From JAIBAJ01 sp965284645 (lineage in GTDB: Bacteria; Bacteroidota; Bacteroidia; JAIBAJ01), in NCBI GenBank assembly GCA_965284645.1, contig OZ260106.1, forward strand, positions 2,790,001 through 2,854,000: a DNA stretch of 64,000 nucleotides, written 5' to 3'. Every line of letters starts with the position of its first letter. The first letter of the stretch is position 1. A program made the translations under genes and the position numbers. The notes under the pieces are model-generated. The model did not search any database and was not told the origin of the DNA. It worked only from the letters and a program-made list of their open reading frames with translations. Shown here in pieces: positions 17,672 to 25,982 of the stretch.

Positions 17672-18697
17672 CTATCCATTTTTACGACCTAAAATTCGTT
17701 CCCATAAATCCTTCAAAGCTTCGCCCAAAGCCTCTTTTTCAATTTTAGGTTCATCCGTTCCCATTACCCAAATTCCGTCTTTTTGGTAAAGTTTATAACG
17801 AAACATGAAGGTTTTTTCTAATTTCTGCTCCATTAAATTCCCTCGTCCAAACTTTACACAATAAACAAATAAGGTGTCCTTGTTTTGTCGGGCAATGGTA
17901 AAGTCGTTCCCAAACCAATTTAGGATTTCTACATCTTTTTTATCAGGAAACTTAGCCATAACATCCATTTGCCTAGGATATTGGTGCCAAACGATGTCGG
18001 CCGACGAATTCAAGAGAGTCAGTTCTCCAATGCTTAATGTGCTATCGTCCACCGCTATTCCATACCACATGAGGTTATTCAGCATGGTTGGGTTCGACAT
18101 GGTTTTTGTATGGGGAATATGTTTGGCTTCCAGAGACTCTTTAAATTTTCGGTCGGCGAAAAACTTATGGGTAAAATTCAATCCAATGTAAAAAAAGAAA
18201 TAAACCAAACTTCCGATTATCCATTGCGATCGTGCATAGGAGCGATTGGGTTTAAATAATCCGATAACAACCATTACCAATAAAGGTAGGGTAAAGGTGA
18301 GGTCAACAATGGAGATACTATTCCAGGCAAAGGCATGGTTGGTAAAAGGCAATAAAAGTCTGGTTCCAAAAGCGGTGCAAGTGTCTAGCAAAGAATGTCC
18401 CCAGAGGCAAACCAAAAACAGAACAAGCCAATCTTTAAACTTGATTTCCTTTTTGAACAAAAGAAAGAAAATATAGGCCAAGGGAAAGGCATAAATTCCT
18501 TCCCAGAACAAAGAATGGGTGGGGCCTCGATGATCGCAAACATAAAGTCTAGGATCACTTAGTCCGGTATAGAATAAATCAAAATCCGGAAAGGTTTTAG
18601 CAAATGCGCCAATCCAGGCTGCTTTACGTCCAATTTTTTTTCCAAGCAAACTATCACCGATAGCCGCTCCAACAACAATATGTGTAAGTGAATCCAA
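17672..18697 (-). CDS. YdjM-like membrane-bound metal-dependent hydrolase
   Basis: 341 residues, inner membrane. The N-terminus MDSLTHIVVGAAIGDSLLG with DFD at FPDFDLFY, RGPTHSLFW and LWGHSLLDTCTAFGTRLLLPF supplies the His/Asp residues characteristic of the YdjM/DUF457 group. Four or so hydrophobic helices span about 70-190. The C-terminal 130 residues are soluble and presumably periplasmic. Family members are linked to membrane lipid or DNA-damage responses in some bacteria, but activity is unproven. It starts 3 bp after the stop of the ankyrin gene, so the minus-strand genes from 21761 down to 16472 may be one unit. Confidence 0.85.
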   Translation of the reverse strand: MDSLTHIVVGAAIGDSLLGKKIGRKAAWIGAFAKTFPDFDLFYTGLSDPRLYVCDHRGPTHSLFWEGIYAFPLAYIFFLLFKKEIKFKDWLVLFLVCLWGHSLLDTCTAFGTRLLLPFTNHAFAWNSISIVDLTFTLPLLVMVVIGLFKPNRSYARSQWIIGSLVYFFFYIGLNFTHKFFADRKFKESLEAKHIPHTKTMSNPTMLNNLMWYGIAVDDSTLSIGELTLLNSSADIVWHQYPRQMDVMAKFPDKKDVEILNWFGNDFTIARQNKDTLFVYCVKFGRGNLMEQKLEKTFMFRYKLYQKDGIWVMGTDEPKIEKEALGEALKDLWERILGRKNG

Positions 18698-18700
18698 TTT

Positions 18701-20362
18701 CTAGTTGCCCAACATTCTGGCCAGCTCGATCATACCATTTTCATAGGCAATATCTTTAGCCGTTTCACCTTTATCGTTTTTGGCGGTTACATCCACCCCT
18801 TTTTCAAGCAACAAAGAAATAACATCCATTTTACCTTTTTGGGTGGCATGGTGGAGCAGGGTCCAATTGTTTTCAAATTTTTGGTTGATATTCATGCCTT
18901 TGTCAATTAAAAGGCGGGCAATATCGGTATGGCCATTCATACTTGCATTCAAAAGGCATTGAGAATTGCCTGCCAACTTAAGATCTGCTCCGTTGTCGAG
19001 CATTAATTGTACAATTTCCGTTTTTCCTTTTTCGCAAGCCAAGGCCAATGGTGAAAATTCAAATTCATCTTTTGGATTAACAACGGTTGGATTGTTCTTC
19101 AATACTTCCTTCACCATGTCGATTTTATTTTCATTGATGAATTTCAACAGTTTTTCAGGTTTTACAAATCGCACCATATAGGTGAACTTATCTGCATCCA
19201 CAAAGATTTTTTCAGAAAAATGATCGCTTTTATCCATCAGTTCAGCATCCACGGTATTGTCGCCCCAATGTCCTTTGTAAGCGAAAGGAACTCCTGCTTT
19301 CAAGGGAGCCAATTCTTTACCATTGATTTTGATTTTGCAATCTGTATCGGCAGTAATGGTCATATTGGAAGGGCGACTTGGGTCCACCTTGCGTGTAATA
19401 ATAGTAGGTCCTGCTGGCGGTGCTGGTGTTTCAACAGGCGTTTCGGTTGGTTTGGTAGCAGCGGGAGGCGTTGTTGCAGCACCAGCTGGCTGTTTCATTG
19501 TTTTTCCAACATCAGGAGCAATCAATTTAGGTTCCTTTGGATTAGTAGAAACTGGCTGAGTAGTAGTGGTGGTGGGATTGTTTGATGGACCTTCGGGAAC
19601 TGGTTTTCCGTTAACCATTTTAATCACTTTCCCATCCGGTGTTTTTACATATTTAACTTCCCCGGTTACAGCTGATTTGTTTTCACCTGCAGGATTGGTA
19701 GTGCCTTCCTCCGGTACAATTTTACCATTGACCATTTTGACTGTTTTTCCATCGGGTGTCTTTACATATTTAACATCGCCTGCTGGAGTTGGGCTAGTTG
19801 TTGTAGGTGAAGAAGTGGCTGGAGTAGTTGTTTCCGGTACAATTTTGCCGTTAACCATTTTAACTGTTTTCCCATCCGGTGTTTTTACATATTTCACATC
19901 GCCTGTTGGAGTAGGATTGGTGGTTGTAGGCGCTGTAGCTGAAGGTGTAGTTGTTTCAGGAACGACTTTTCCATTAACCATTTTAACTGTTTTTCCATCA
20001 GGTGTTTTTACATATTTCACCTCACCGGCTGTGGCTGGAGCGTTTCCTGTTGTAGGTTTAGTTCCAGTCCCGGTATTTTGATTCCCGCTTGTTGATGGAG
20101 TAGGGGAAGGAGCTGTTTTAGGGGTAGCCGATTTTTTTTCAGCTTCAATGGCTCTTTTCTCAGCTTCTATGGCCTTCTTTTCAGCCTCTGCGGCTTTCTT
20201 TTCAGCTTCTTGGGTGCGTTTTTCAAGTTCATCCAAACGCTTTTTTATATCGTCGCCAGGAGACTTGGTGTCAGAATGTTGGGCAGGTACATCTTTAGAC
20301 TGTTGTGCAAGTGCAACATGAGAAAGACCTCCAAGGCAAAGAATGAGCAATAAGTTTTTCAT
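18701..20362 (-). CDS. Exported ankyrin-repeat protein with coiled coil and four internal repeats
   Basis: 553 residues from the ATG at 20362, chosen because it opens onto the signal peptide MKNLLLILCLGGLSHVALAQ. A frame beginning at 20422 runs into the upstream gene and is not used. Order of parts: Ala/Glu/Lys coiled coil (repeated AEKKAIEAEKRA, about 45-90); four copies of a VKYVKTPDGK...MVNGK unit with Thr/Pro linkers (about 110-270); a PEGA-like or small beta domain (MTITADTDCKIKINGKEL); and C-terminal ankyrin repeats (FSPLALACEKGKTEIVQLML, TLLHHATQKGKMDVISLLL). It is probably a periplasmic scaffold. It begins 34 bp downstream of the cystathionine beta-synthase gene. Confidence 0.8.
   Translation of the reverse strand: MKNLLLILCLGGLSHVALAQQSKDVPAQHSDTKSPGDDIKKRLDELEKRTQEAEKKAAEAEKKAIEAEKRAIEAEKKSATPKTAPSPTPSTSGNQNTGTGTKPTTGNAPATAGEVKYVKTPDGKTVKMVNGKVVPETTTPSATAPTTTNPTPTGDVKYVKTPDGKTVKMVNGKIVPETTTPATSSPTTTSPTPAGDVKYVKTPDGKTVKMVNGKIVPEEGTTNPAGENKSAVTGEVKYVKTPDGKVIKMVNGKPVPEGPSNNPTTTTTQPVSTNPKEPKLIAPDVGKTMKQPAGAATTPPAATKPTETPVETPAPPAGPTIITRKVDPSRPSNMTITADTDCKIKINGKELAPLKAGVPFAYKGHWGDNTVDAELMDKSDHFSEKIFVDADKFTYMVRFVKPEKLLKFINENKIDMVKEVLKNNPTVVNPKDEFEFSPLALACEKGKTEIVQLMLDNGADLKLAGNSQCLLNASMNGHTDIARLLIDKGMNINQKFENNWTLLHHATQKGKMDVISLLLEKGVDVTAKNDKGETAKDIAYENGMIELARMLGN
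19587..20030 (-). repeat. Four tandem coding repeats, period about 40 codons
   Basis: Each unit encodes a YVKTPDGK-(TV/VI)-KMVNGK-x-VPE block followed by a variable Thr/Ser/Pro linker. Units one to three are nearly identical in protein and very similar in DNA. The fourth reads PDGKVIKMVNGKPVPEG. The array could vary in copy number by slippage or recombination. Confidence 0.85.
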
Positions 20363-20396
20363 TGGGAAAGGTGGTTGTTTTGTCTGTCTTTTACAA

Positions 20397-21761
20397 TTAG
20401 TCTGCCAAAGCTTTAATAACATCGTGGCGGGTTATAATTTTTAATTTTCCATAGCTATCTTTAACCAGTACAGCTGCATTCGATTTCAGGTAGCTGCTGA
20501 TATCTTCAAGGGAGGCTTCGGAATTTACAATAGGAAAGGCTGTATGCATTATATCCTTTACAAAACCATTCTTTAATTCCGGATTTTCTACCAATTTAGC
20601 AAATAACTGATGTTCACTTACCGAGCCTACAATTTCAGAATCTTGAATGACAGGTAATTGTGAAACATCGCTTCCTGTAATGATTGAGATGGCTTCAGAA
20701 ATCGAGGTTTCAGGGGAGATTGATACCAATTGTTGTTGGTTAACTTTTTTAAGGATGTCATAAGCGGTGGTTTTGTCACCCCTATCCAACATACCTCTTT
20801 CCTTCATCCAATCATCATTGAAGATTTTTCCTACATACCTGCTACCATGGTCGTGGAAAATAACTACCACTAAATCTTCTGGTTTTAATTCGTTTTTCAA
20901 TTGGTTCAAACCTGCAACGGCGCTACCTGCGCTATTTCCAACAAAAATACCTTCTTCTCTTGCAATCCGTCGGGTCATCAACATGCCATCCTTATCGGTT
21001 ACCTTTTCAAAACGGTCAATGATTTTAAAATCAACATTGGCAGGCAAGATATCTTCACCAATTCCTTCGGTTAAATAGCTGTAAATCTCCTTTTCATCAA
21101 AGATTCCGGTTTCATGGTATTTTTTGAAAACGGAGCCATAGGTATCAATTCCCCAGATTTTAATGTTCGGATTTTTTTCCTTTAAATATTTTCCGGTTCC
21201 GCAAATAGTTCCTCCTGTTCCAACGCCTACAACTAAGTGGGTAATTTTTCCATCTGTCTGCTCCCAAATTTCAGGACCTGTGGTCAAGTAATGAGCCTTT
21301 GTATTACTCAGGTTGTCATACTGATTGGGGTAAAAAGAATTAGGAATTTCTTGAGAAAGGCGACGAGCTACTGAGTAGTAACTTCTAGGGTCTTCCGGAG
21401 TTACGTTGGTAGGGGTTACAACAACTTCTGCACCTACGGCCCTCAATATGTCCATTTTTTCTTTAGACTGTTTGTCAGGCATGGTGCAGATTAATTTATA
21501 GCCTTTTACGATGGCAGCAATAGCCAATCCCATACCTGTATTTCCGGAGGTCCCTTCAATAATGGTTCCGCCTGGTTTCAGTCTTCCATCCCTTTCTGCA
21601 TCTTCAATCATTTGAACCGCCATCCGGTCTTTAATGCTGTTTCCAGGATTAAAGGTTTCGACTTTGGCAAGCACTGTACAGGGTAATTCTTTTACGGTTT
21701 TGTTTAGTTTTACCAAAGGTGTATTTCCGATGGTTCCTAAGATATTTTGGGCATATTCCAT
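20397..21761 (-). CDS. Cystathionine beta-synthase with C-terminal CBS domains
   Basis: 454 residues. Residues 1-330 are a fold-type II PLP enzyme: K44 in NPGNSIKDRMA is the PLP lysine, TSGNTG (71-76) binds the substrate carboxylate and GVGTGGTICGTG holds the phosphate. The C-terminal 120 residues are a CBS pair (TSISEAISIITGSDVSQLPV; EASLEDISSYLKSNAAVLV). This layout matches cystathionine beta-synthase (serine plus homocysteine) more than plain cysteine synthase, though O-acetylserine use cannot be excluded. CBS pairs normally bind adenosyl ligands for regulation. A -7 box sits 7 bases from its ATG. Lead gene of the minus-strand group reaching to about 16.5 kb. Confidence 0.88.
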   Translation of the reverse strand: MEYAQNILGTIGNTPLVKLNKTVKELPCTVLAKVETFNPGNSIKDRMAVQMIEDAERDGRLKPGGTIIEGTSGNTGMGLAIAAIVKGYKLICTMPDKQSKEKMDILRAVGAEVVVTPTNVTPEDPRSYYSVARRLSQEIPNSFYPNQYDNLSNTKAHYLTTGPEIWEQTDGKITHLVVGVGTGGTICGTGKYLKEKNPNIKIWGIDTYGSVFKKYHETGIFDEKEIYSYLTEGIGEDILPANVDFKIIDRFEKVTDKDGMLMTRRIAREEGIFVGNSAGSAVAGLNQLKNELKPEDLVVVIFHDHGSRYVGKIFNDDWMKERGMLDRGDKTTAYDILKKVNQQQLVSISPETSISEAISIITGSDVSQLPVIQDSEIVGSVSEHQLFAKLVENPELKNGFVKDIMHTAFPIVNSEASLEDISSYLKSNAAVLVKDSYGKLKIITRHDVIKALAD

Positions 21762-21768
21762 GAAGGGG

Positions 21769-21776
21769 CAAATTTA
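21769..21776 (-). promoter_or_regulatory. Bacteroidota -7 box TAAATTTG (minus strand)
   Basis: Exact TAnnTTTG match 7 bases upstream of the cystathionine beta-synthase ATG, predicting an almost leaderless transcript. A TTTG (minus strand, 21795-21792) lies 15 bases further up, slightly short for a -33 box. Confidence 0.55.
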
Positions 21777-21937
21777 GATTTCAAATAAATTCAAAAGATT
21801 GTGGTTGAAAACTATAAATAACTTGTTTGAGTCATATTCTAGTCCTTACCAGTATTGGGTTTTGGAAGCTTTTGGTTTTTAACCCTGTCTTGTTGATTAG
21901 TAGATAGTTTGTCTTGGAAGAAGTATTGCTATGCCAA

Positions 21938-21945
21938 TAACTTTG
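21938..21945 (+). promoter_or_regulatory. Bacteroidota -7 box TAACTTTG
   Basis: Exact match with a TTG at 21914-21916 spaced 21 bases upstream, acceptable for a -33 element. It drives meaB; predicted leader about 25 bases. The divergent gap 21762-21975 thus holds promoters for both strands. Confidence 0.6.
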
Positions 21946-21975
21946 CCTAGTTACGATTCCAATCCCTAGTTTCAT

Positions 21976-22947
21976 TTGTTCGATAAAGACCAACTTCAAT
22001 CTGAAATTTTAAAAGGCAATAGAATTGCTTTGGCTCGTGGCATTACCTTGGTTGAGAGTACCAATTTAGACCATCAAAAGCTTGCCTCCGAATTGTTAAG
22101 TGGAATTGCACCTTTTACCGGAAATTCTTTCAGGATAGCCATAACGGGTTCTCCTGGCGCCGGAAAAAGTACTTTTATTAATTCATTTGGAAACTTTTTG
22201 TGCGGTTTGGGAAAGAAAGTAGCTGTTTTAAGTATTGACCCTAGTTCGGAGAAATCCAAAGGAAGTATTTTAGGTGATAAAACCCGAATGGAAGAGCTAT
22301 CCAAAAGTCCATTGGCTTTTATTCGACCTTCGCCTAGTGGTGGTGAATTGGGAGGTGTTGCCCGCAGGACAAGAGAAGCCATGTTGCTGTGTGAAGCCGC
22401 GGGTTATGAAATTATTTTAGTAGAAACAGTAGGGGTGGGGCAAAACGAAACAGCCGTTCAGCACCTGACCGATATGTTTTTGCTCCTCTTGGTCACCGGA
22501 TCTGGAGATGATTTACAAGGAATCAAGCGGGGCATAATGGAAATGGCCGACCTGCTGATTATCAACAAATCGGATGGAGAAAATTCCAAACGTGCCGAAC
22601 AATACCGTCTTGAAATTGCCCATGCGATTCATTTGTTTATGGCCAATCCAAATGGATGGACTGCCCAAACTTTGGCTTGCTCTTCGATTGAAAGCAAAGG
22701 AATGGAATCAATTTGGCACCAAGTTGAAACCTTTTTCCAACAAATGAAGTTGAGCAGTTTTCTAGAAAAACGGCGTTTGGAACAAAATACTTTTTGGTTG
22801 GATAAATTGTTAGAAGAGGCCTTAAACCAAGCCTTTTTATCCTCCACAACGTACCAAAAATTTGCTGAAAATCGGCCAAACTTTTTGTCTTATTTCGATG
22901 CTCAACAAGTTGTTAATGAATTTATTAACCAAAGCCATTTGCATTAA
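21976..22947 (+). CDS. meaB: MeaB, methylmalonyl-CoA mutase G-protein chaperone
   Basis: 323 residues, G3E-family P-loop GTPase that protects and loads methylmalonyl-CoA mutase with adenosylcobalamin. Walker A is ITGSPGAGKSTF, switch motifs are DPSSEKSKGSILGDKTRM and RPSPSGGELGGVARRTREA, then LVETVGVGQNE and INKSDG. These are the MeaB/ArgK signatures. Translation must start at the TTG at 21976: a TAG stop lies in frame at 21967-21969 and no ATG fits the family N-terminus (QLQSEILKGNRIALARGITLVES). The mutase genes are not in this window. The acyl-CoA carboxylase upstream at 3.9 kb is not clearly linked. Confidence 0.9.
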   Translation: MFDKDQLQSEILKGNRIALARGITLVESTNLDHQKLASELLSGIAPFTGNSFRIAITGSPGAGKSTFINSFGNFLCGLGKKVAVLSIDPSSEKSKGSILGDKTRMEELSKSPLAFIRPSPSGGELGGVARRTREAMLLCEAAGYEIILVETVGVGQNETAVQHLTDMFLLLLVTGSGDDLQGIKRGIMEMADLLIINKSDGENSKRAEQYRLEIAHAIHLFMANPNGWTAQTLACSSIESKGMESIWHQVETFFQQMKLSSFLEKRRLEQNTFWLDKLLEEALNQAFLSSTTYQKFAENRPNFLSYFDAQQVVNEFINQSHLH

Positions 22948-22953
22948 AAAACC

Positions 22954-24036
22954 ATGAGGATTACTTTTACATTAGTATTCGTTTTTATTTCAGGATTAGT
23001 CCTAGCCCAATCAGATCCTGCCAAGGCGCGCAAACTTTACGAGGAAGGCATAAAATTGATGGAGGAAGGAAAATTCAATGAATCCAGCGCAAAAATTCTT
23101 GAAGCCAAAAAATTAGATCCTAGCAATTGGGATTTAAAATACGTGGAAGCTTACCTTTTTTACAAGAAAAAGCAATATCCAGAGGCCATTGCCAATTTGG
23201 AATCCATGGTTAAATCGGGGAATGCAATTTCTAACTCGTATAAACTTTTGGGCAATTGCTACGAATTAAAAGGTGATAAATTAAAAGCCATCGAAACCTA
23301 TCGCCTCGGATTAAAGGCCTTTCCAAATTCTGGTGAAATGTTGATGGAAATGGGTTTGGTTGAAATGTTCAATAAGAACTATAAGATTGCCTTGGAATAT
23401 TTTGAAAAGGGTATCAAGACCGATCCAACCTATCCTTCCAACTACTATTGGGCAGCTAAATTGTATAACCAAAGCTCAGAAAAAGTGTGGGTAATGGTGT
23501 ATGGGGAAATGTTTATGAATATAGAACGCAATACTGACAGGACCATTGATATGGGAATATTGTTATATGATTTGTACAAAGAGTCCTTTACCAAAAAGCC
23601 TGATACAGCCCAATATTTACAATTGACCCAAATGTGGTTAAAACCAGAGGCTAAATCAGGTTCGTTGATTAAACCGAAAGCCAAACGTACCTTTGAACAA
23701 GCTTTTACCGAATCCATGAGTCAGAGTACGATTCGTAAAGAATTCAACTTAGGTGTTTTGGCCAATTATAGAAATAATTTCATGACAGAATGGTTTAACG
23801 GAAGTCAGCCAAAAGATTTTCCCAATATTCTTTTCAACTACTTAAAAAAGATGAAAGACGAAGGGAAATTTGAAATGTACAATTATTGGTTGTTTCAAGA
23901 GGGTAACCAAGAATTTATGGCCACTTGGTATGAAAAAAACCAAGCTAAGTTCAATGATTTCCTAGCTTGGTTCTCTGATAATCCAATGAAGGTTGATAAC
24001 GAAAATAAAGTGTACCGCCTTCAATACTGGAAGTAA
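22954..24036 (+). CDS. Secreted TPR protein
   Basis: 360 residues, 6 bp after meaB. The signal peptide MRITFTLVFVFISGLVLAQ is followed by about five tetratricopeptide repeats (KARKLYEEGIKLMEEGKFNE, EAIANLESMVKSGNAIS, KAIETYRLGLKAFPNSGEML, IALEYFEKGIKTDPTYPSN). The C-terminal 190 residues, with several Trp/Tyr-rich patches, have no family I recognise. It is probably periplasmic or surface-exposed. Adjacency to meaB suggests shared transcription, not shared function. It converges with the stress protein gene, stops only 3 bp apart. Confidence 0.8.
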   Translation: MRITFTLVFVFISGLVLAQSDPAKARKLYEEGIKLMEEGKFNESSAKILEAKKLDPSNWDLKYVEAYLFYKKKQYPEAIANLESMVKSGNAISNSYKLLGNCYELKGDKLKAIETYRLGLKAFPNSGEMLMEMGLVEMFNKNYKIALEYFEKGIKTDPTYPSNYYWAAKLYNQSSEKVWVMVYGEMFMNIERNTDRTIDMGILLYDLYKESFTKKPDTAQYLQLTQMWLKPEAKSGSLIKPKAKRTFEQAFTESMSQSTIRKEFNLGVLANYRNNFMTEWFNGSQPKDFPNILFNYLKKMKDEGKFEMYNYWLFQEGNQEFMATWYEKNQAKFNDFLAWFSDNPMKVDNENKVYRLQYWK

Positions 24037-24039
24037 TAA

Positions 24040-24939
24040 CTACCAGCCATATCCATGGTAATTAACGGTATCTGGATTGAAATTGATTTTAACAGTTAAG
24101 ATTGGAATGGGAGAGTGGTTAACTAAACTTTTCTCTATCGATTCTTTGAAGTATTCAGTAATATTATCTTTTTCCATTCCACGCATTTCAACAATTAAGT
24201 CTGCTTCTGTTTCCATCGCATGGTTTAACAAGGAGTTGGAATAATAAGCCTCCGAAACCACTTCGGTAGTACAAGGAATACCTTTGGAATCGGCTACTGC
24301 TTTTATCTGCTCAGCTTCCTTGGTGATTTTATATGTGTCTTTTTGAGTTCCTTCTTCATCCACGCCTAACACGTGTACTGATGCTCCATAAATTTTAGCA
24401 ACTTGTAAGGCATACCGCACTTTTTCGCGGGAATGGGGACGATCGTTAAACGGAATTAGGATTTTATGGAATAGCCCATGCTTCAAAGTTGATTGGATAG
24501 TTAAAACAGGACAATCTGCATCTGCAACAACCCTGTATGCATTGCTTCCTACCATTAATTCGCGAAAACCAGAAATACCATGTGTGCCCATTACGATAAT
24601 ACTGGAGCCAATTTCCTTGCTTTTGGCAACAATTTCCAAATAAGTTCTTCCAAGGGCTGTTAAAATTTGGAAGGGAGGAAAACCCGCCTCAGCCTTCGAT
24701 TTTGCCAATTCTTCAAGCTTTTCTTGACTGGCTTTTATAATATCTTCCTCATAATTTACACTTTGGGGTAAAGTAGCAAATGTTGGATTGTTGCTAGTCA
24801 ATGAAGATTCTATAACATTGAGCAAGGTAATTTCTGCACCCGTACGTTTAGCCAATTCAATGGCATAATTCAATGCCTTCATTGAGGTTTCTGAAAAATC
24901 AGTTGGTACCAGGATTTTTTTAATTTCGAATGTTTCCAT
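24040..24939 (-). CDS. Tandem universal stress protein (UspA x2)
   Basis: 299 residues with two Usp domains. Domain 1 (about 1-150): KKILVPTDFSETSMKALNYAIELA, GxxxxxxG-type nucleotide loop VMGTHGISGFRELMVGSNAYRV. Domain 2 (about 155-299): KILIPFNDRPHSREKVRYALQVA, with a degenerate ATP loop (VEMRGMEKDNITEYFKESIEKSLV). The first domain can be expected to bind ATP, the second less clearly. Cytoplasmic. Such proteins rise under starvation or redox stress; the regulatory input is not visible here. Confidence 0.9.
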   Translation of the reverse strand: METFEIKKILVPTDFSETSMKALNYAIELAKRTGAEITLLNVIESSLTSNNPTFATLPQSVNYEEDIIKASQEKLEELAKSKAEAGFPPFQILTALGRTYLEIVAKSKEIGSSIIVMGTHGISGFRELMVGSNAYRVVADADCPVLTIQSTLKHGLFHKILIPFNDRPHSREKVRYALQVAKIYGASVHVLGVDEEGTQKDTYKITKEAEQIKAVADSKGIPCTTEVVSEAYYSNSLLNHAMETEADLIVEMRGMEKDNITEYFKESIEKSLVNHSPIPILTVKINFNPDTVNYHGYGW

Positions 24940-25008
24940 GCCACAAATTTCGAAAGAATTGTAGGTTGAAAAAATGACAAGAAATGTTGGGATAATGATT
25001 TTCGTCAG

Positions 25009-25923
25009 TTGAAAAATAGGCTATTTTCGAAGCAAATTATCGAGCCTATGCTTTGTACAAATTTACAGCTATTGAAGAAAATTACTGCATTCCATTTAAG
25101 CAATACCTTTTTTTCTTTTCTAATTGCATTTTTCATCCTCTTTTTGGGGGTTGGATTATCCGTTTCATTTTCACAACGACTGATCGATGTTATGCATCGT
25201 TCGGTTGCCGTATATTCCCATAGTGATGCAGATGGTTATACCTCCAATACCCTAGACTTTAGTCTGCCGCAAGGAACCCAAGCCTATGTTGTACGTTTGT
25301 CATTGTTCAAAATGAATGAAATTAAATTGACGGATCGTCTAATAGACTTGCTTAAGGCTCATCCTGAATTGGCGATAAAACCTACAACAGACTTTTCTGT
25401 CATTAATGCTGCCAATGGATCAGGTCCGGCTGATTTTTATGTGTTTACAACAGCCAAAGACGCCGATGCATTTTTTCAAGGTGAAGACCGGAAATTTCCT
25501 TTTTGTAAAGAATTTCCTAAAACCAGCAACATGACTTTTGCAACGGATGAGTGTTTAACTAGTCGAGTTTGGTTTGGATTTAAAAACAACCACTTAACCC
25601 GTAATTTAGACATAATGGTGGAGGTGGTAGCCATGGTGGATGAAGATCAAGGCATGATTAGCCAATCCCTTAATTCGTATAAAATTACCAATAATACAAC
25701 AGCTCAGGTAAAGTTTAGCCTTAGTCCCGATGGTATCAATTGGTTGGATTATGCTTTGGAATCAGGAGAAGTTAAAGATTATAACTACAATGAAGCCCAA
25801 TTGTTTATGAAACTTCCCACCCCTAATGTTGGGATTTCTCAATTCAAGATTACACCCACCCAAAAATATAAGGTTTCTTATAACGCCGGAAAAGGAAAAT
25901 TGGAGCTTCAAGGCTACCATTAG
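25009..25923 (+). CDS. Membrane-anchored hypothetical protein
   Basis: Up to 304 residues; I do not recognise it. A hydrophobic helix (FFSFLIAFFILFLGVGLSV, about 36-54 of the longest form) is followed by a large soluble, probably periplasmic, region of mixed alpha/beta character containing CKEFPKTSNMTFATDEC. The first candidate start is a TTG at 25009 and an ATG follows at 25048; the latter still leaves a positively charged lead before the helix and may be right. It lies upstream of the gingipain-type gene with a 59 bp gap and could be cotranscribed with it. Confidence 0.65.
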   Translation: MKNRLFSKQIIEPMLCTNLQLLKKITAFHLSNTFFSFLIAFFILFLGVGLSVSFSQRLIDVMHRSVAVYSHSDADGYTSNTLDFSLPQGTQAYVVRLSLFKMNEIKLTDRLIDLLKAHPELAIKPTTDFSVINAANGSGPADFYVFTTAKDADAFFQGEDRKFPFCKEFPKTSNMTFATDECLTSRVWFGFKNNHLTRNLDIMVEVVAMVDEDQGMISQSLNSYKITNNTTAQVKFSLSPDGINWLDYALESGEVKDYNYNEAQLFMKLPTPNVGISQFKITPTQKYKVSYNAGKGKLELQGYH

Positions 25924-25982
25924 TCCAAATTATAACTTTTATTTCCATTTTCACTTTATCTTAGCCACCAAATTACCAGTTT

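Noticed and set aside
19566..20081. A 171-codon plus-strand frame rich in Val/Gly/Phe repeats
   Set aside because: It is the complement of the four coding repeats of the ankyrin protein; its regularity comes from the true gene.
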